Shown in pieces: positions 53,510 to 61,791 of a DNA stretch of 64,000 bases; positions within the stretch are counted from its first letter, which is position 1; every line of letters begins with the position of its first letter. Source of the stretch: HKST-UBA178 sp965223815 (GTDB lineage Bacteria > Pseudomonadota > Gammaproteobacteria > Chromatiales > Chromatiaceae); the NCBI GenBank assembly GCA_965223815.1, contig OZ245019.1:124001-188000 (forward strand), in the 5' to 3' direction. A model generated the notes under the pieces. It saw only the letters and a list, made by a program, of their open reading frames with translations. It was not told the DNA's origin and did no database searches. The translations under genes and the position numbers were made by a program.

Positions 53510-54046
53510 ATGCCATCTATTCGTCCCTTTAATGGGAAAATGCCACAAATTGGCCCCGATGTTTGGATCGATCCGAGCGCAGTGATCATTGGAGACGTGG
53601 AGATTGGCTCCCAGTCATCGATATGGCCAACGACGGTTATTCGTGGTGACGTCAATTTTATTCGCATCGGTACCCGAACCAACATCCAGGATGCCAGCGT
53701 ACTCCATGTTACCCACGCCAGCAGCTACAACGAAGGAGGCTACCCGTTGACTATTGGTAACAATGTCACTGTAGGTCACAAAGTGATGCTTCACGGCTGT
53801 GAGGTTGGTGATCATTGTCTGATTGGGATGTGCGCTGTGGTTATGGATGCCGTGGTTATCGAGCCACAGGTCATTTTGGCCGCAGGAAGCCTGGTGCCAC
53901 CGGGCAAGCGTCTCACCAGCGGATACCTTTGGCAGGGCACGCCTGCTCGACGAACGAGAGAGTTGACGGAACAGGAGTTGGACTATTTCGATTATCTTGC
54001 CGGCAATTACGCTCGGCTCGGTGAACAATATCGATCTGCCAACTGA
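53510..54046 (+). CDS. Gamma-carbonic anhydrase family protein (YrdA-like hexapeptide repeat)
   Basis: 178 residues forming a left-handed beta-helix of hexapeptide repeats (AVIIGDVEIGSQSSIWPTTVIRGDV). The metal-ligand histidines are at THAS and GHKVMLHGC. The best-known relatives are YrdA/CaiE, whose enzymatic activity as carbonic anhydrases is uncertain. The gene is divergent from lemA and its end overlaps the convergent GGDEF/EAL gene by 40 bp. Confidence 0.93.
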   Translation: MPSIRPFNGKMPQIGPDVWIDPSAVIIGDVEIGSQSSIWPTTVIRGDVNFIRIGTRTNIQDASVLHVTHASSYNEGGYPLTIGNNVTVGHKVMLHGCEVGDHCLIGMCAVVMDAVVIEPQVILAAGSLVPPGKRLTSGYLWQGTPARRTRELTEQELDYFDYLAGNYARLGEQYRSAN

Positions 54047-56262
54047 GGCTCATGTGGATTAGCGGCAAGGAGCTGCTCAAATTCTTCTGCAAGCATAGGT
54101 CTACCGTAGAGATAGCCCTGTAACTCGTCGCAATCGATTTGCCGCAGAAACTCCGCCTGTTCCTCCAATTCAACCCCCTCGGCGATAATGCGGATCCCCA
54201 GGCTGTGCCCTAAGGCCACCACGGCCCGGCAGATCGCTTGGCCATTGGGATCCTGGGGAATGTCTCGCACCAGTGAACGGTCTATTTTCAGGCATTGTAC
54301 GGGCAGTTGCTTTAGCCTGGCGAGGGAGGAGTAGCCGGTGCCAAAATCGTCGATGGCTAGACTAACACCCATATCCCTCAAATTACCAAGAAGCACAACG
54401 GCCTGTTCACCCCCCTCCATGATATTGTGCTCGGTAATTTCGAGTTCAAGGTTCTCGGGCCCTAGACTACATTGGGACAGCAGCCCCAGGAGGTTTTTTT
54501 CGATATATTCGGGGGATATCTGCTTGGCAGAGAGATTTACTGCCAGCCTTATGTTCGGCAGACCCTTTTTCTGCCACTCCAGCAGTTGGCGGCAGGCACT
54601 ACTCAATACCCAAGCGCCGACATTTTTCATCAGCCCCGTCTCTTCCAGGACCGACACAAACGTGCCCGGAAGTTGTAGGCCTAGCTGCGGATGGTGCCAT
54701 CGCAACAGTGCTTCGGTCCCCACGATCCTATGGTCAGATGCCGACACCTGGGGTTGATAGTAGAGTTCGAATTCATTGCGCTCAAGCGCATGTCTGAGCA
54801 ATGACTCATATGATAGGCGATGCTCGAGAGAACTGGATAGGGTTGAGGTATAGAGGCAAAATTGTCTGCGCCCCTGTTCCTTGGCGCGATACATCGCGAT
54901 ATCCGCGTTCTTGATCAGCGAGTCTGAATCTGTTCCATCTTGCGGAAATACAGCGACGCCGATACTTGGCGTCGTATAGACCTCGTTTCCTGCGAGCTTG
55001 AAGGGTTCACTCAGTGACTGAATAATGGAGCTCGCCAGCGCTTTTACGCACTTTGTGTCGGTGATCTGCTCGAGGATGACCACGAATTCGTCACCGCCGA
55101 GGCGGGAGATTGTATCCTGCTCCCGTAACCGCATCTTGAGTCTGGAAGCTACATTGATAAGCAGCTGATCGCCCAGCGCATGTCCATAGGCATCGTTGAT
55201 GTTCTTGAATTTGTCCAGGTCAATGAACATGATAGCGAGACGAGCCGGATTGCGCTTGGCTTGCTCGATTGCATGCTCCAGCCGAGCGGTCATCAACAGA
55301 CGGTTGGGTAATCCGGTCAATGGGTCGTGGTGCGCCATATGATAGAGTCTGCGCTCGGATTCCTTGAGGCTGCTTATATCGGAAAATACCCCCACGTAGT
55401 TGCAAGTTTCGCCATCGCTATTCTCGATTCTCGAGATACTCAACCACTCGGGGTAGATATCTCCACTCTTGCGCCTATTCCAGATTTCGCCCTGCCAGTT
55501 GCCCGTATTACGTAGGCTGCTCCACATGGCCTGGAAAAAACTTTCGTCGTGCCGACCGGAATTCAGAATATGTGGGGAGCGTCCCAGAACTTCGTCCAGT
55601 GAGTACCCGGTTATCCTGGTGAAGGATTGATTTACGTTTATGATCGAGCCACCTATGTCCGTTATTAGCATGCCTTCCGAGGCGTTGTCGAATACGGTAT
55701 TCCATTGTTGCAGACGTTGTTCGCGTTGACGGTTTCTAATAGCAATACCGGCCAGATATGAAGCGGTATTCAGAGTACGTATTTGGAAAGGGGTAGGTGC
55801 GCGTTTTTGCCGGGACGTGACCGCGAAGGTGCCGAGAATTCTGCGGTCTTCGCCGAAAATCGGAATTGACCAGCAGGAGCCGATCTGTAGGGTTTGCGCA
55901 ACCCGACGTAAGCCATCCCAGCGGGTATCGGCTGGAACGTCGCATATAAACACAGGTTCCCCACTCAGTACCGCGTTACCGCAAGAACCCATATCTTCTG
56001 CTGTTTGAATTTCCTCGAACAAGCGACGTGCCTGCTCGGAAAAGGTAGGACCCGACTGAAATCGCAGGCTTTGACGGTCATCGTTGAATAGCATGACGGA
56101 TGCCAAGGAGTCGGGAATCATCACCTCGATCATCTTGCACAGATCGTCAAGCAGCTCAGAGAACCCCTTGCCCAATGCAATAGACTCCAGGAGAGTCTGC
56201 TGCAAATCTAGTAGTTGCGACAATTGGGCGGAATTCAGAATTTCCCGTTCGGCACAACCCAT
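54007..56262 (-). CDS. GAF-PAS-GGDEF-EAL dual-domain c-di-GMP protein
   Basis: 751 residues, cytoplasmic, no membrane helix. Order: GAF (about 15-180), PAS with PAC (about 185-305, NTVFDNASEGMLITDIGGSIINVNQSFTRITGYS), GGDEF with intact RLGGDEFVVIL (about 310-480), EAL with TEALLRW, ELEITEH and DDFGTGYSSL (about 490-740). Both the cyclase and phosphodiesterase signatures look intact, so it could make or break c-di-GMP, with one probably dominant. The input signal is unknown. Its end overlaps the carbonic-anhydrase-like gene by 40 bp. Confidence 0.94.
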   Translation of the reverse strand: MGCAEREILNSAQLSQLLDLQQTLLESIALGKGFSELLDDLCKMIEVMIPDSLASVMLFNDDRQSLRFQSGPTFSEQARRLFEEIQTAEDMGSCGNAVLSGEPVFICDVPADTRWDGLRRVAQTLQIGSCWSIPIFGEDRRILGTFAVTSRQKRAPTPFQIRTLNTASYLAGIAIRNRQREQRLQQWNTVFDNASEGMLITDIGGSIINVNQSFTRITGYSLDEVLGRSPHILNSGRHDESFFQAMWSSLRNTGNWQGEIWNRRKSGDIYPEWLSISRIENSDGETCNYVGVFSDISSLKESERRLYHMAHHDPLTGLPNRLLMTARLEHAIEQAKRNPARLAIMFIDLDKFKNINDAYGHALGDQLLINVASRLKMRLREQDTISRLGGDEFVVILEQITDTKCVKALASSIIQSLSEPFKLAGNEVYTTPSIGVAVFPQDGTDSDSLIKNADIAMYRAKEQGRRQFCLYTSTLSSSLEHRLSYESLLRHALERNEFELYYQPQVSASDHRIVGTEALLRWHHPQLGLQLPGTFVSVLEETGLMKNVGAWVLSSACRQLLEWQKKGLPNIRLAVNLSAKQISPEYIEKNLLGLLSQCSLGPENLELEITEHNIMEGGEQAVVLLGNLRDMGVSLAIDDFGTGYSSLARLKQLPVQCLKIDRSLVRDIPQDPNGQAICRAVVALGHSLGIRIIAEGVELEEQAEFLRQIDCDELQGYLYGRPMLAEEFEQLLAANPHEPQLADRYCSPSRA

Positions 56263-56393
56263 CCGCTGCTCGGAGCTGAGATTGTATACCTTGATGTCGA
56301 TTGCCTGGTTCCCACTCTAGGTATTGGTTCAGTGAGCTTTATCGGCAGAGATTTGTTTTATTTAATCAGCAGATTGCAGCGGTTTTCCGTGTA

Positions 56394-57230
56394 CTAATTG
56401 GGACTTAAACCCTGAGGACGCAGCATCTCGATAACTGGTTTCGTTTGAGGTCTTACACCGCGCCAGACTAAAAATGATTCGGCAGCTTGTTCAACTAGCA
56501 TACCCAAACCGTCCACTGCGCGGGTAGCCCCCTGGGAAAGTCCCCAAATTACGAAGTCGGTGGGATCATCGGCATACATCAGATCGTAGACCCATCCCCC
56601 GGGTGCCAAAATGCCGTCTGGTAGATGCGGCACCCCCCCAGCTAATCCTGCGGAGGTTCCATTGACAACAATATCAAACTGTCGGCCAGTAAGCTCTTCC
56701 AGGCCGCAACCCGAGGCTCGATCTTCGAAACTCACTTCGTCTGCGAGTTTTCGCGCTTTGTTCGCCGTTCGGTTGGCGATGACCAGGTGTCGCGGGGATT
56801 GCTCCAGAAGGGGTCTTACCACGCCCCTGGAAGCGCCGCCCGCCCCTATCAGAAGGACACGAAGACCATTCAACTCTAGACCAAGATTGTGCTTCAGATC
56901 GTGTATCAATCCCGCGCCGTCGGTGTTGTCTCCCAGTAGTTTTCCGTTGTCCACATCGAAGAGCAGCGTATTAACCGCCCGGGCATAACGCGCACGTTCG
57001 CTCAATTGATCCGCCAATTGCCAGGCCCGCTCTTTGAATGGGACCGTGACATTAAGTCCCCTACCCTCTTGGGCCAAGAAGGTTCGCACCTCAGTTTCAA
57101 AGCTGTTTTCTCCCCCAAGTAGCCGCTCGTAAGTCATATCCTGACCTGTCTGCCGAGCAAAGAAACTATGTATCAGAGGCGATTTGCTGTGGGCTATCGG
57201 GTTGCCGATAACTGCATATTTGTCAGTCAT
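56394..57230 (-). CDS. aroE: Shikimate dehydrogenase
   Basis: Reduces 3-dehydroshikimate to shikimate with NADPH in the aromatic pathway. The product is 278 residues. It begins YAVIGNPIAHSKSPLIHSFFA, with the NADP fold VLLIGAGGASRGVV and the conserved lysine-aspartate region VTVPFKERAWQLAD and GDNTDGAGLI. NRTANKARKLA marks NADP preference. It lies 36 bp downstream of hemB on the same strand. Confidence 0.96.
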   Translation of the reverse strand: MTDKYAVIGNPIAHSKSPLIHSFFARQTGQDMTYERLLGGENSFETEVRTFLAQEGRGLNVTVPFKERAWQLADQLSERARYARAVNTLLFDVDNGKLLGDNTDGAGLIHDLKHNLGLELNGLRVLLIGAGGASRGVVRPLLEQSPRHLVIANRTANKARKLADEVSFEDRASGCGLEELTGRQFDIVVNGTSAGLAGGVPHLPDGILAPGGWVYDLMYADDPTDFVIWGLSQGATRAVDGLGMLVEQAAESFLVWRGVRPQTKPVIEMLRPQGLSPN

Positions 57231-57266
57231 ATCGGATACACCGGGAACCGTCAGCCGAGCGCTGAA

Positions 57267-58280
57267 TTAGTCGCTTAGCCATACCGCAGCACGCTTGGCG
57301 AAATATGTCAGAATCGCATCGGCACCAGCACGCTTGATGCTGAGTAGCGACTCCAGTACCACCGAGCGCTCATCCAGCCAGCCGTTCTGTGCAGCAGCGG
57401 AGAGCATCGCGTACTCTCCGCTCACCTGGTAGACGAATGTGGGTACACCGAATTCAGATTTCACCCTGCGTACGATATCCAGATATGGCATACCGGGTTT
57501 GACCATTACCATATCAGCGCCTTCCGCAAGGTCTAGCTCCACCTCTTGCAGCGCTTCATCACTATTGGCCGGGTCCATCTGATAGGTGTATTTATCGCCA
57601 CCTGCAAGATTCGCCGCCGATCCAACAGCGTCCCGAAAGGGTCCGTAGAAGTTTGAGGCGTACTTAGCGGAATAGGCGAGGATGCGTGTGTGGATATTTC
57701 CGGAAGATTCTAGAGCCGCCCTGATGGCACCGACTCGACCATCCATCATGTCCGAGGGTGCCACTACATCCGCACCAGCCTCGGCGTGGGAGACTGCCTG
57801 CTTTACCAAAACCTCCACCGTTTCATCATTAACGACGTAGCCTTGCCCGTCCACCAGTCCGTCCTGACCGTGGGTAGTGAAGGGATCCAGGGCGACGTCG
57901 GTGATCACACCCAAGTCGGGCATCGCCTCTTTGATGGCACGCACAGCACGCTGTGCCAGACCTTCGGGATTGTATGCCTCTCTCGCATCTTCTGATTTCG
58001 CCGATGGCGGGGTGACTGGGAACAGCGCCAAGGCCGGAATTCCCAAGTCGCTTACCTCTCGTGCTTCCTGAACCAGTAAATCTAGACTGACGCGGCTTAT
58101 ACCTGGCATTGAGGCCACCGGCTGGCGTTGGTTTTCTCCTTCCAACACGAAAACAGGATAGATGAGATCATCAACGCTCAAGGAGTGTTCCCGCATCAGG
58201 CGGCGTGAAAAAGGGTTTTTTCGCATACGTCTCATGCGCGTTGCGGGAAATTGCGGGCCTGCGGAGCGTTTCTTCGACAC
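57267..58280 (-). CDS. hemB: Delta-aminolevulinic acid dehydratase (porphobilinogen synthase)
   Basis: Joins two 5-aminolevulinates to porphobilinogen. The product is 337 residues. The active-site lysines are in AYSAKYASNFYGPF and MVKPGMPYLD. The metal-site segment reads DVALDPFTTHGQDG and lacks the zinc cysteines, so it belongs to the Mg-dependent type seen in Pseudomonas. The N-terminus FPATRMRRMRKNPFSRRLMREH is typical. It supplies the hemC-hemD branch encoded 16 kb away. Confidence 0.97.
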   Translation of the reverse strand: MSKKRSAGPQFPATRMRRMRKNPFSRRLMREHSLSVDDLIYPVFVLEGENQRQPVASMPGISRVSLDLLVQEAREVSDLGIPALALFPVTPPSAKSEDAREAYNPEGLAQRAVRAIKEAMPDLGVITDVALDPFTTHGQDGLVDGQGYVVNDETVEVLVKQAVSHAEAGADVVAPSDMMDGRVGAIRAALESSGNIHTRILAYSAKYASNFYGPFRDAVGSAANLAGGDKYTYQMDPANSDEALQEVELDLAEGADMVMVKPGMPYLDIVRRVKSEFGVPTFVYQVSGEYAMLSAAAQNGWLDERSVVLESLLSIKRAGADAILTYFAKRAAVWLSD

Positions 58281-58558
58281 GTAGCTCGTTCCTTATCTTG
58301 AGAAGCAGGTCGCATAAGATACTCCAACAACGGGCTGTGCTCCAGATACTCCGTGATATATTCAAATCCCGTGGCAAAGTATGCAGTATCTGCCTAGGAT
58401 AGCAGGCCGCTTAGTAATCCTGTTTCTGGGAATTGTCTTCTTTTAACCGCACCTTCGGTGAAGTATGTCGCATTTTGTGTCAAGTAACAGATCAGCCGAC
58501 CGTTACGCTCAATAGCGGTTGGATGGGTTCGGCGGATTATATGCATAGGGGTTGGTTG
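58281..58558. other. Gap between hemB and mlaC
   Basis: A 278-bp divergent intergenic stretch. The mlaC frame is open through much of it (from 58433) but those codons have no family resemblance. It presumably holds promoters for both genes; no strong -35/-10 pair, operator or RNA structure was found. Confidence 0.5.
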
Positions 58559-59230
58559 ATGATCGGGAATTTACCTTTGGTCAGGGTATTTAGGTTATTT
58601 GGAAGGGGCACCAGCGCGTTGATGCTCTATGCGCTGATCGCGATGCACTCTTGCTTGGCATCGGCGGATCAGGCAGTGCCGCCAGAGCAGGTGATCGAAC
58701 AGGTCTCTTCGCAATTGTTGGAGGTACTCGAGAGGGATCGTGAACGCCTACGCGAGGATCCAAGATACGTCTATCGCTTGGCGGATGAGATTCTCGCCCC
58801 CAATATTGACTTTGCTAGGGTTTCGAGCCTCGTTTTGGGCAAACATTGGCGAAAAGCTACGCCAGCGCAGCGTAGCGAATTTGCCTACCAGTTTCAGCGG
58901 TTATTGGTGAGAACCTACGCCACAGCTTTTAGCGAGCTGGGAAACTGGACGCTGCGAATCGCACCTGCCACCATGAGTTCGAACAATCGGAGGGCGACGG
59001 TTAAAGCCAAGTTATTCAGGCCTCAGGCGGCACCTGTCGACCTCAACTACAGCATGAACTACAGCGATGGGCGATGGTGTGCATATGACGTCAAGATAGA
59101 CGGCGTAAGCCTGGTTACCAACTATCGCAGCAGCTTCGCCAGAGAGGTTCGTCTCAAAGGAATTGACGGTTTGATCGGTAAAATCACCTCTCTCAACAAT
59201 ACTCGCGTTTCTCAGATTGATAGCAGCTGA
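58559..59230 (+). CDS. mlaC: MlaC-family phospholipid-binding protein
   Basis: 223 residues from the ATG at 58559, preceded by GGGG with 7-nt spacing. It has a signal peptide (LMLYALIAMHSCLASA) and an MlaC/Ttg2D domain (ANID-like LAPNIDFARVSSLVLGKHWRKATPAQRSEFAYQFQRLLVRTYATAF, and YDVKIDGVSLVTNYRSSFA). MlaC carries phospholipids across the periplasm between MlaA at the outer membrane and MlaFEDB at the inner membrane. Here the gene is solitary, without mlaFEDB, so partners must be elsewhere. Upstream ATGs at 58523 and 58541 are possible. Confidence 0.9.
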   Translation: MIGNLPLVRVFRLFGRGTSALMLYALIAMHSCLASADQAVPPEQVIEQVSSQLLEVLERDRERLREDPRYVYRLADEILAPNIDFARVSSLVLGKHWRKATPAQRSEFAYQFQRLLVRTYATAFSELGNWTLRIAPATMSSNNRRATVKAKLFRPQAAPVDLNYSMNYSDGRWCAYDVKIDGVSLVTNYRSSFAREVRLKGIDGLIGKITSLNNTRVSQIDSS

Positions 59231-59261
59231 CCCGCCATCGAAAATTTTTTTTAAAAAAAGC

Positions 59262-59378
59262 TAAAGAACTGGAGGATAGTTGCCGATGGACTGGCTAGAC
59301 GGTCTTTCTTGAGCGTCCTCCTCCAGCGCCGATGTCTGGCGCTTTGCAAGGCCCATCGACAGTGATGGGCCTTTTTTT
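59262..59378 (+). other. Structured intergenic region: candidate small RNA with an 8-codon reading frame
   Basis: After an AT-rich run, three nested or adjacent hairpins are visible: CTGGAGGA (59269-59276) with TCCTCCAG (59319-59326); AGCGCC (59325-59330) with GGCGCT (59338-59343); and a strong terminator at 59348-59378. GGAGG at 59271-59275 precedes ATG 59286 of an 8-codon frame, MDWLDGLS, and would be hidden in the first stem. No known RNA family is recognised. Confidence 0.4.
59348..59378 (+). terminator. Strong intrinsic terminator between mlaC and tsaC
   Basis: A perfect 10-bp stem AAGGCCCATC / GATGGGCCTT with loop GACAGT, followed by seven Ts. The final two bases overlap the stop codon of the convergent tsaC gene; A-rich sequence on the other strand is too short to make it clearly bidirectional. 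Confidence 0.88.
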
Positions 59379-59943
59379 ATGCTCTGGTCAGATGTCCGCT
59401 TAGAAGATTTCGGATTTGGGTGGGGCGTTTCAGGCCGCCAACGGATCCCGCGATTACGAATACCCGCCGGCGTTTGAACAAGCGGCGCACGGTTAGGGCA
59501 TCGCGGGCAGGTTTGTGGCCGCTGGGATTGGCACTAGTGGATACCATCGCCGAGGCATTGGCCCTGCAGAGAGCGCGACATACGGGGTGGGCGGTAACCC
59601 TAACCGCCAGTGTATCGCGACCCCCGGTCAGCCAATCCGGGGTATTTTCCGCGGCCGGCATGATCCAGGTATGTGGCCCAGGCCAGCTCTCCATCGGATG
59701 CCGCATGAGTTCCGAAGGCAGCCTGGCGAGGTATGGGCTGAGTTGCTTGAAGTCGGCAGCGATAAGAATCAAACCCTTTGCCATGGGTCTGCTTTTTAGC
59801 TCTAGCAGATCTGCAACTGCTTGTCCGTTTAACGGATCGCAGCCGAGGCCATAGACCGCCTCGGTGGGGTAGGCAATCAAACCACCCCTGTTGAACACCC
59901 TGCGTGCTTGACGCAATTTCCAGGGTTGAATCGGAATGCCCAT
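59377..59943 (-). CDS. tsaC: Threonylcarbamoyl-AMP synthase (TsaC/Sua5/YrdC family)
   Basis: Makes threonylcarbamoyl-AMP for the t6A37 modification of ANN-decoding tRNAs. From the ATG at 59943 the product has 188 residues, the TsaC length: GLIAYPTEAVYGLGCDP, ELKSRPMAKGLILIAADF, WPGPHTWIMPA, LAVRVTAHP and VSTSANPSGHKPA. The open frame to 60042 covers purE and is not used. It lies 7 bp downstream of purE on the same strand. Confidence 0.95.
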   Translation of the reverse strand: MGIPIQPWKLRQARRVFNRGGLIAYPTEAVYGLGCDPLNGQAVADLLELKSRPMAKGLILIAADFKQLSPYLARLPSELMRHPMESWPGPHTWIMPAAENTPDWLTGGRDTLAVRVTAHPVCRALCRANASAMVSTSANPSGHKPARDALTVRRLFKRRRVFVIAGSVGGLKRPTQIRNLLSGHLTRA

Positions 59944-59950
59944 GCCAGAC

Positions 59951-60460
59951 CTACCCCTGCCGGAGTTTCTCCTGCAATGCGTAATCTTTGGCCTTGACGC
60001 CCGATGCATTGGCCTCCCGCTCGGTCTTGACCCTCTGTGCAAGATCGGGGTCGACTAGTGAAATAATCTGTGCTGCAAGATACCCTGCATTCTTGGCACC
60101 GGGTTTTCCGACGGCAACGGTCGCGACCGGAATACCCCCTGGCATTTGTACTGTAGAGAGTAGCGAATCCATTCCCTGAAGCGGCCCCGCGTCCAGGGGA
60201 ATGCCAATCACAGGTTTGAGCGTCAACCCTGCTACCGCGCCGGCGAGGTGGGCTGCCAATCCTGCAGCGCAAATGAAAACAGCGCATCCACGCGCATCGG
60301 CGTCCTTGACATAGGCATGAGTCGCATCCGGAGTGCGGTGTGCAGAGGTAATTTTGGCCTCGAACGGTACTCCTAGAGATTTAAGGACATCCAATGTGGA
60401 TTGGAGCACGGGGAGATCTGAGTCCGACCCCATCAGTACAGCAACAAAAGGCTTTTTCAT
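59951..60460 (-). CDS. purE: N5-carboxyaminoimidazole ribonucleotide mutase PurE
   Basis: A class I PurE (CAIR mutase) step of purine synthesis. The product is 169 residues with VLMGSDSDLPVLQ, the catalytic histidine in TSAHRTPD, FICAAGLAAHLAGAVAG and PGGIPVATVAVG. It would need PurK, usually the next gene, but purK is not in the window. It lies 7 bp upstream of tsaC, and 98 bp downstream of apbE on the same strand. Confidence 0.96.
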   Translation of the reverse strand: MKKPFVAVLMGSDSDLPVLQSTLDVLKSLGVPFEAKITSAHRTPDATHAYVKDADARGCAVFICAAGLAAHLAGAVAGLTLKPVIGIPLDAGPLQGMDSLLSTVQMPGGIPVATVAVGKPGAKNAGYLAAQIISLVDPDLAQRVKTEREANASGVKAKDYALQEKLRQG

Positions 60461-60558
60461 GACGTTAGATTACCAGTAGGCTTCGAAAAGCGGTGAAAGA
60501 TATCGAACTTTCGGCGATTTGGCTATAGGTGCTGGTACAGGTAACTCGTTTACGGTGC

Positions 60559-61791
60559 TTATTCATCTCCTTTCCCAATGGCGTCCGCTTCGGTTTCTAT
60601 GGAGAGGAGGCGCTTAAAAGAGTCCGTTGCCCATTCCAGAAAACCCCCATCTCCACGACTGATGAAGAGTGCCGGGATATTATTGGCGGCGGCGAAAGCG
60701 AGACCCTGCTCAGGGCCCATAACCAGAAGCGCCGTGGCCAATCCATCTGCTGTTGCACAATCCTCCGAAATGACTGTGACGGAAGCCAGTGCATGGGATA
60801 TGGGTCGTCCGCTACGGGGATCGATGGCGTGGGAGTACCGTTTGCTATCTGCTTCAAAATAGTTCTGGTAGTCTCCTGAAGTGGCGACCGCCCCCTCACT
60901 CAGCGTCATTGTACGATGCGGGGAGCCGCTCCGGGCGTCGGGTAATTGGATCGCGATTCTCCAGCCTTGGCTCTCTGTCTTACCCCCTTTTACGCGGATC
61001 TCACCCCCAATTTCCACGAGGTAATTGTTAATCCCCGCTTGCTCAACCGTTTCCGCTACTTTATCTACCGCGTATCCCTTGGCAATCGCGCTGAGATCGA
61101 GCTCTAATTCTGGGTGATGCTTGCGCAGTGCGGGGGGGGCTCTTCGCCAGTCTATTCGTTCGAATCCTGTTGTTTCCAGGAGCGATGCAAGCTGTTTTTT
61201 GGAAGGAGGGTGGGTTACAGATCCCGCGGCGCCAAATCCCCAAAGGGTGACCAGTCCATGCACCGTTGTGTCGAAAGCGCCTGCTGTCTGTTCGGAAATA
61301 ACCTGAGCCAAGGATACAATCTCAACCAATTCAACGGAGACCGGGATCCAGTCAACCGATTCGCTTTCATTGAAGCGGGAGATCTCCGATGCCGGGATGT
61401 AGGTAGACATCTTGGCATTAATGGCTGCCAGTTGTTGGCGGATATCTCGCTCCAACTCCTCCAATACGGTCTCATCTGGGTTCTCGCCCAGTTTGACACT
61501 GTATCCGGTACCCATGGTGGTACCACTGAGTTCCAGTACTTGAGGCGGGGGAGAGCAGGCGGTTGTTAGCACCACCAGGGGCAACAGCAACAGAACAACC
61601 CACCGAGACGCTGATAATAGATACGGGTGAGACCGGGGGCGTCTAGGTCTGGGGGTCGTACGGTTCTGCGAAGGAGCAATCCTTTTGTGGGCAGACCTTT
61701 TCTGTCCCCTTGCGTTTAGTTGTTTTGACTGAAACGATGGGCCAGCCGCAACGGGGGCAGGGTTCGGCCAGAGGTTCATTCCAGATCGCAT
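60559..61791 (-). CDS. apbE: FAD:protein FMN transferase (ApbE), lipoprotein
   Basis: Attaches FMN to threonines of Rnf/Nqr-type or other flavoproteins in the periplasm. Motifs: GTTMGTGYSVKL, DLSAIAKGYAVDKVAE, ATSGDYQNYFE, KRYSHAIDPRSGRP and the catalytic DCATADGLATALLVMG. A lipobox VVLTTAC follows a hydrophobic run. No ATG, GTG or TTG lies between the topA stop and that hydrophobic run except one TTG inside it. The best starts are ATG 61791 (GGA 8 nt upstream) or ATG 61779, giving 410 or 406 residues and a 137-149 bp overlap with topA. The true start is uncertain. Confidence 0.9.
   Translation of the reverse strand: MRSGMNLWPNPAPVAAGPSFQSKQLNARGQKRSAHKRIAPSQNRTTPRPRRPRSHPYLLSASRWVVLLLLPLVVLTTACSPPPQVLELSGTTMGTGYSVKLGENPDETVLEELERDIRQQLAAINAKMSTYIPASEISRFNESESVDWIPVSVELVEIVSLAQVISEQTAGAFDTTVHGLVTLWGFGAAGSVTHPPSKKQLASLLETTGFERIDWRRAPPALRKHHPELELDLSAIAKGYAVDKVAETVEQAGINNYLVEIGGEIRVKGGKTESQGWRIAIQLPDARSGSPHRTMTLSEGAVATSGDYQNYFEADSKRYSHAIDPRSGRPISHALASVTVISEDCATADGLATALLVMGPEQGLAFAAANNIPALFISRGDGGFLEWATDSFKRLLSIETEADAIGKGDE

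Noticed and set aside
61158..61166. T-loop-like sequence GTTCGAATC, suggesting a tRNA
   Set aside because: It lies inside the apbE coding frame, and no acceptor or anticodon stems can be formed around it.
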